Below the pieces are notes generated by a model. It did not search any database and was not told the DNA's origin. It saw only the letters and a list, made by a program, of their open reading frames with translations. A stretch of DNA of 64,000 nucleotides from JAHEGP01 sp963751595. GTDB taxonomy: Bacteria > Pseudomonadota > Gammaproteobacteria > Pseudomonadales > JAHEGP01. Shown here piece after piece: positions 60,264 to 64,000 of this stretch. How positions within the stretch are numbered: position 1 is the first letter of the stretch; each line of letters starts with the position of its first letter. Position numbers and translations under genes: made by a program. The stretch covers positions 806,001 to 870,000 of the forward strand of contig CAVVVC010000001.1 of the NCBI GenBank assembly GCA_963751595.1, given 5' to 3'.

Positions 60264-62546
60264 ATGCTAAGCAAGGATTTGGAATCCACCCTGAACCAGG
60301 CGTTCAAGGGTGCCAGAGCCAAGCGTCATGAATTCATGACCGTGGAACATCTTTTGCTGGCGTTGCTGGATAACCAATCGGCAGCGGAGGTCCTGAAAGC
60401 CTGCGGGTCAGACCTGAACAAACTGCGCATGGATCTGGTGGAGTTCGTTGACTCCACGACGCCCCTGATTCCGGATGACGACGAAGAGCGAGAAACCCAG
60501 CCCACTCTGGGATTTCAGCGTGTATTGCAGCGGGCGGTGTTCCACGTCCAATCTTCCGGTAAGAAAGAAGTTACCGGTGCCAATGTACTGGTCGCGATTT
60601 TTAGCGAGCAGGAAAGCCAGGCGGTTTACTTTCTGCACAAGCAAAGTGTAGCCCGGCTCGATGTGGTCAACTTCATCACCCACGGTATATCCAAAGTGGG
60701 TGACTCCCCTGAAGATAGCCCGGTCGAGCAGGGCGAGGAAGAGGCCGCACAGTCAAGTGAAAAGTCGCCGTTGGACAGCTTTGCCAGTAATTTGAACGAG
60801 ATGGCGCGCCGGGGGCGAATCGACCCCCTGGTCGGCCGCGACAGCGAGGTAACACGGGTATCCCAGATACTCAGCCGACGACGCAAGAATAATCCTCTGT
60901 TGGTCGGGGAATCTGGCGTTGGTAAAACCGCGATCGCCGAGGGCCTCGCCAAACGCATCGTAGATGGCGAGGTGGCCGATGTATTATCGGATGCGGTTGT
61001 GTATTCGCTGGACCTCGGGGCGCTGCTGGCAGGAACCAAATATCGAGGCGATTTTGAGAAGCGCTTCAAGGGTCTGCTGGCCGAGTTGAAGCGCAAGAAG
61101 CACGCCATTTTGTTCATCGATGAAATTCATACGATCATCGGAGCCGGTGCCGCGTCCGGTGGCGTCATGGACGCTTCCAACCTGATCAAGCCGCTATTGA
61201 GTTCCGGCGAACTTCGCTGTATCGGCTCCACGACCTTCCAGGAGTACCGCGGCATCTTTGAAAAAGACCGCGCGCTCTCGCGTCGATTCCAGAAGGTCGA
61301 TGTGCTGGAGCCCTCAGTGGACGACACCTATGCCATTCTGAAGGGCCTGAAGGAGCGGTTCGAGGAGCACCACGGGGTGCGCTACACCGATCGCTCGCTA
61401 AAAACGGCGGCGGAACTCGCCGAGCGCTACATATCCGACCGATTTTTGCCCGACAAGGCGATCGATGTCATCGACGAGGCCGGCGCGTACCAGAACCTGC
61501 TCCCCGAGAACAAGCGCAAGAAAACCATCAGCGTGGGTGATATCGAAAAGGTGATAGCAAAAATCGCGCGCATACCACCAAAAAGCGTGTCGACCTCCGA
61601 TAAGGAAGTGCTGCGAAATCTCGACGACAACCTGAAACTGGTGATATTCGGTCAGGATCCGGCCATTGATGCGCTATCGACCGCGATAAAGCTATCCCGG
61701 GCAGGGCTCAACCCCGCGGAGAAACCGGTAGGGTCGTTCCTGTTTGCTGGCCCCACTGGCGTCGGCAAGACGGAAGTATGTCGGCAACTGGCGCAGGCTC
61801 TTGGTGTCGAACTTTTGCGTTTTGACATGTCGGAATATATGGAACGTCACACGGTGTCGCGCCTGATTGGCGCCCCCCCGGGCTACGTCGGGTTTGACCA
61901 GGGTGGCTTGCTGACCGACGCGGTGACCCAGACCCCGCATGCGGTGCTGCTTCTGGACGAAATCGAGAAAGCACACCCCGATGTGTTCAACATCCTGCTT
62001 CAGGTTATGGATCACGGGGCATTGACAGACAACAACGGTCGCAAAGCCGACTTTCGTCATGTCGTGCTGGTTATGACGACCAACGCGGGTGCAGAATCGG
62101 CGGCCCGCCGCTCTATCGGGTTCAGCACCCAGGATCACAGCACGGATGCCATGGAGGTCGTGACCAAGACCTTCACCCCGGAGTTTCGCAACCGGCTGGA
62201 TGCCATCATCCAGTTCGCGCCGCTGAGCGAAGATGTGGTGTTGACCGTGGTGGACAAGTTCCTGGTTGAATTGCAGGCGCAGCTGGATGAAAAGCGGGTT
62301 GTTATCGACGTCGACGACTCGGCCCGCCAGTGGCTGGTGTCCAACGGCTACGACGAAAAAATGGGCGCGAGGCCCCTGGCCCGAGTGATCAAGGAACAAA
62401 TCAAGAAGCCGCTGGCAGAGCTGGTGCTATTCGGTGAGTTAGCAGAGATGGGTGGCAACGTCCACATAACCACAGATGCTGACGGTGACAAGCTGTTGTT
62501 GCAGGCGGAAGCCAGGCAAAAAGCGGGTAAGCCCGAGCCCGCCTGA
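60264..62546 (+). CDS. clpA: ATP-dependent Clp protease ATP-binding subunit ClpA
   Basis: AAA+ unfoldase of ClpAP, 760 residues. N-terminal ClpS-binding domain (1 to about 145), first AAA module with Walker A GESGVGKT (about residue 215) and LFIDEIHTIIGAG, second module with Walker A GPTGVGKT (about residue 496), VLLLDEIEKAHPDV, and the loop EYMERHTVSRLIGAPPGYVG. Features of ClpA, not ClpB: no middle coiled coil, IGFSTQD in the ClpP-contact region. Typical clpS-clpA operon. Confidence 0.97.
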   Translation: MLSKDLESTLNQAFKGARAKRHEFMTVEHLLLALLDNQSAAEVLKACGSDLNKLRMDLVEFVDSTTPLIPDDDEERETQPTLGFQRVLQRAVFHVQSSGKKEVTGANVLVAIFSEQESQAVYFLHKQSVARLDVVNFITHGISKVGDSPEDSPVEQGEEEAAQSSEKSPLDSFASNLNEMARRGRIDPLVGRDSEVTRVSQILSRRRKNNPLLVGESGVGKTAIAEGLAKRIVDGEVADVLSDAVVYSLDLGALLAGTKYRGDFEKRFKGLLAELKRKKHAILFIDEIHTIIGAGAASGGVMDASNLIKPLLSSGELRCIGSTTFQEYRGIFEKDRALSRRFQKVDVLEPSVDDTYAILKGLKERFEEHHGVRYTDRSLKTAAELAERYISDRFLPDKAIDVIDEAGAYQNLLPENKRKKTISVGDIEKVIAKIARIPPKSVSTSDKEVLRNLDDNLKLVIFGQDPAIDALSTAIKLSRAGLNPAEKPVGSFLFAGPTGVGKTEVCRQLAQALGVELLRFDMSEYMERHTVSRLIGAPPGYVGFDQGGLLTDAVTQTPHAVLLLDEIEKAHPDVFNILLQVMDHGALTDNNGRKADFRHVVLVMTTNAGAESAARRSIGFSTQDHSTDAMEVVTKTFTPEFRNRLDAIIQFAPLSEDVVLTVVDKFLVELQAQLDEKRVVIDVDDSARQWLVSNGYDEKMGARPLARVIKEQIKKPLAELVLFGELAEMGGNVHITTDADGDKLLLQAEARQKAGKPEPA

Positions 62547-62601
62547 TATAGAACACAGCTTTGAGCTTTGACTGGAGTGTAATAGGAAGGAGCCTAATAT
62601 T

Positions 62602-63039
62602 ATGGTAAAAGCTCTGCTTCTTGCCGGACTGCTGGCATCGTTTGGCTGGTTGCTGATGCGGTTCAGGCAACGCGGCGCCGATGCCGGCCGAAAGAAAGTC
62701 GCATCCCGCAAGCTCGCGAGGAAGCCTTCGGGTAAATCCCCGGCAACGCCAGCGGTCAAGACCAGCTACGGTGGCGATTGGCATTCGGTGACGATATTGT
62801 CGACCTTCACTGCCTGTGAAGCGGCGAAGGCCCTCGAGGGGAAGGTTTTTCTTGCCACCGAAGCGCCCGCGCTACCCCTGGCTGGCTGCGATCACGAAAC
62901 CTGCCGCTGCCGTTACGACTATCTGGACGATCGTCGCCAGGAGGACAGGCGATCCCCCTACGGTGAAAGGCACGGTGCCCAGATTGGCAGCAATGCCAGC
63001 GATCGAAGGGGGCCGGGTGACCGAAGGGGAGTGGCCTGA
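62602..63039 (+). CDS. small membrane-anchored protein with Cys/Arg-rich tail
   Basis: 145 residues with a strong GGAAGGAG before the ATG. One N-terminal membrane segment (about 3-19, KALLLAGLLASFGWLLM), a Lys/Arg/Pro linker, a central segment WHSVTILSTFTACEAAKALE, then CDHETCRCRYDYLDDRRQED, RRSPYGERHGA and SDRRGPGDRRG. The repeated D-R-R pairs are the striking part; the Cys-x-Cys cluster may bind metal. I do not recognise the family. It follows clpA on the same strand, but nothing ties it to proteolysis. Confidence 0.7.
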   Translation: MVKALLLAGLLASFGWLLMRFRQRGADAGRKKVASRKLARKPSGKSPATPAVKTSYGGDWHSVTILSTFTACEAAKALEGKVFLATEAPALPLAGCDHETCRCRYDYLDDRRQEDRRSPYGERHGAQIGSNASDRRGPGDRRGVA

Positions 63040-63227
63040 AGGGTAACCCTACCCTTGAGCCGGATTGACCCGGGTGGGTAACCCCGTCGGCCCTGGGCCG
63101 CGAGTTGTAACCCGAGCGAAATGAATGGCGGACTTTTTCCGCAGGCGGGTTATCGGGGCGGCGTAAAACGCGGACACACAGCTGCATTTAAGCTCGCTAA
63201 CACGTATAAAAAGGGCTGTCCGCGATT

Positions 63228-64000
63228 ATGAAAATCAGATTTCTCGGTGCTACCAACACGGTTACCGGATCCCGGTTTTTGCTGGATACCGGTAACACCC
63301 GCATACTTGTCGACTGTGGGCTGTTCCAGGGTTACAAGTATCTTCGCCAGCAGAACTGGAACCCCATGCCCCCTGCCACGCGTGACGTCGACGCAGTGGT
63401 GCTGACACACGCGCACATAGACCACTCGGGTTATCTGCCGGTAGTGGTCCGCGATGGCTTCAGCGGCCCGGTTTATTGTACCCGGGGCACTGCCCGGCTT
63501 TGTCAACTGCTACTTCCCGACAGCGGTCATTTGCAGGAGGAGGATGCGGCGTTTCTGAACCGCAGGGGTGCCAGCAAACACCAGCCGGCGCTGCCACTCT
63601 ACACCCGACAGGATGCTGTCCAATCACTGCAGCACCTGAGGAGTTGCGACTACGGCGAGCCCATCACCGTTGGTGATCTTACCCTCCGGTTTCTTCGCGC
63701 TGGGCATATCATCGGTGCCAGCATGATTCTTGTCGAAAGCCGGGGCAAGCGCATTCTGTTCAGTGGTGACGTCGGGCGTCAGCATGATGTGTTGATGAAC
63801 CCACCTGAGGCGATCCCGCACTGTGACTACCTGGTTCTGGAATCCACCTATGGCGACCGGCTGCACGACAAGCAGGATCCCCGCAGTGCCCTGGCCGCTG
63901 TCGTTAACCCGGTCAGCCGCCGCGGCGGCGTACTTCTGATTCCCAGCTTCGCGGTGGGTCGCGCCCAGGCGCTGATCTACCTGCTTTCCGATATGATGGC
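63228..64000 (+). CDS. MBL-fold hydrolase with beta-CASP domain, 3' end cut by window
   Basis: The frame runs open from the ATG at 63228 to the window end (257 codons), so it has no stop here. Start MKIRFLGATNTVTGSRFLLD, metal motif VLTHAHIDHSGYLPVVVRDG, LRFLRAGHIIGASMILVE, ILFSGDVGR, and YLVLESTYGDR before the beta-CASP part (GGVLLIPSFAVGRAQALIYL). This is the pattern of the RNA-processing beta-CASP family (archaeal CPSF-like and bacterial YhaM/RNase-type relatives); the exact member cannot be named from half the protein. A TATAAA at 63205 may be a promoter element; otherwise 63040-63227 shows no gene. Confidence 0.9.
   Translation, partial: MKIRFLGATNTVTGSRFLLDTGNTRILVDCGLFQGYKYLRQQNWNPMPPATRDVDAVVLTHAHIDHSGYLPVVVRDGFSGPVYCTRGTARLCQLLLPDSGHLQEEDAAFLNRRGASKHQPALPLYTRQDAVQSLQHLRSCDYGEPITVGDLTLRFLRAGHIIGASMILVESRGKRILFSGDVGRQHDVLMNPPEAIPHCDYLVLESTYGDRLHDKQDPRSALAAVVNPVSRRGGVLLIPSFAVGRAQALIYLLSDMM

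Overview
This 64-kb window is a chromosomal segment of a gammaproteobacterium with moderately high GC. Housekeeping gene orders resemble those of Pseudomonas and marine Cellvibrionales (Halieaceae-like) bacteria: trpF-trpB-trpA-accD-folC-dedD-cvpA-purF-metZ, nudJ-mnmA-hflD-purB, ppiB/lpxH divergent from glnS-cysS, and icd/clpS-clpA. The lineage is an inference from gene order and protein character. No rRNA, tRNA, CRISPR array or prophage was seen.

Layout. 1-8.8 kb: tryptophan, fatty-acid, folate, purine and methionine genes on the + strand, tightly packed with overlaps and several TTG/GTG starts. 9-12.9 kb: a MoxR ATPase, DUF58 and membrane transglutaminase operon. 13-15.6 kb: acnB on the - strand, with a terminator and an upstream TTAA-flanked miniature inverted-repeat element. 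16.5-18.7 kb: a 41-residue membrane protein, an XpaC-like protein and a TelA-like protein. 18.8-20.3 kb: miaE and an IS110-family transposase remnant. 20.3-26.7 kb: lpxH, ppiB, glnS, cysS and an LplT-like transporter fused to a degenerate acyltransferase domain.

The accessory part is 26.7-49.9 kb. It holds a type I secretion pair (HlyD and an HlyB-like ABC exporter). Next comes a two-gene operon of a short SDR, whose sequence fits the diagnostic motifs of halohydrin dehalogenases exactly, and a lipoprotein alpha/beta hydrolase. Then come a lipoprotein subtilisin-like protease followed by a PrcB-like lipoprotein, a CYTH-like protein, a JmjC/cupin oxygenase, a TPR-glycosyltransferase, a small lipoprotein, and a 2668-residue RTX protein with an N-terminal lipase-like domain. 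The exporter, RTX substrate, oxygenase and glycosyltransferase may form one secretion and modification module.

50-64 kb returns to core functions: glsB, a DUF7931/GNAT/roxA run, purB-hflD-mnmA-nudJ, an orphan parA, rluE, icd, clpS, clpA, a small Arg-rich membrane-anchored protein, and the start of an MBL/beta-CASP hydrolase cut by the window edge.

Two families of short non-autonomous mobile elements were found by eye. One has three copies (28.2, 38.3 and 57.1 kb), each about 165-170 bp with GAATGGCACT-type termini and 10-12-bp target duplications. The other has one 265-bp copy at 15.7 kb with 31-bp terminal repeats flanked by TTAA.
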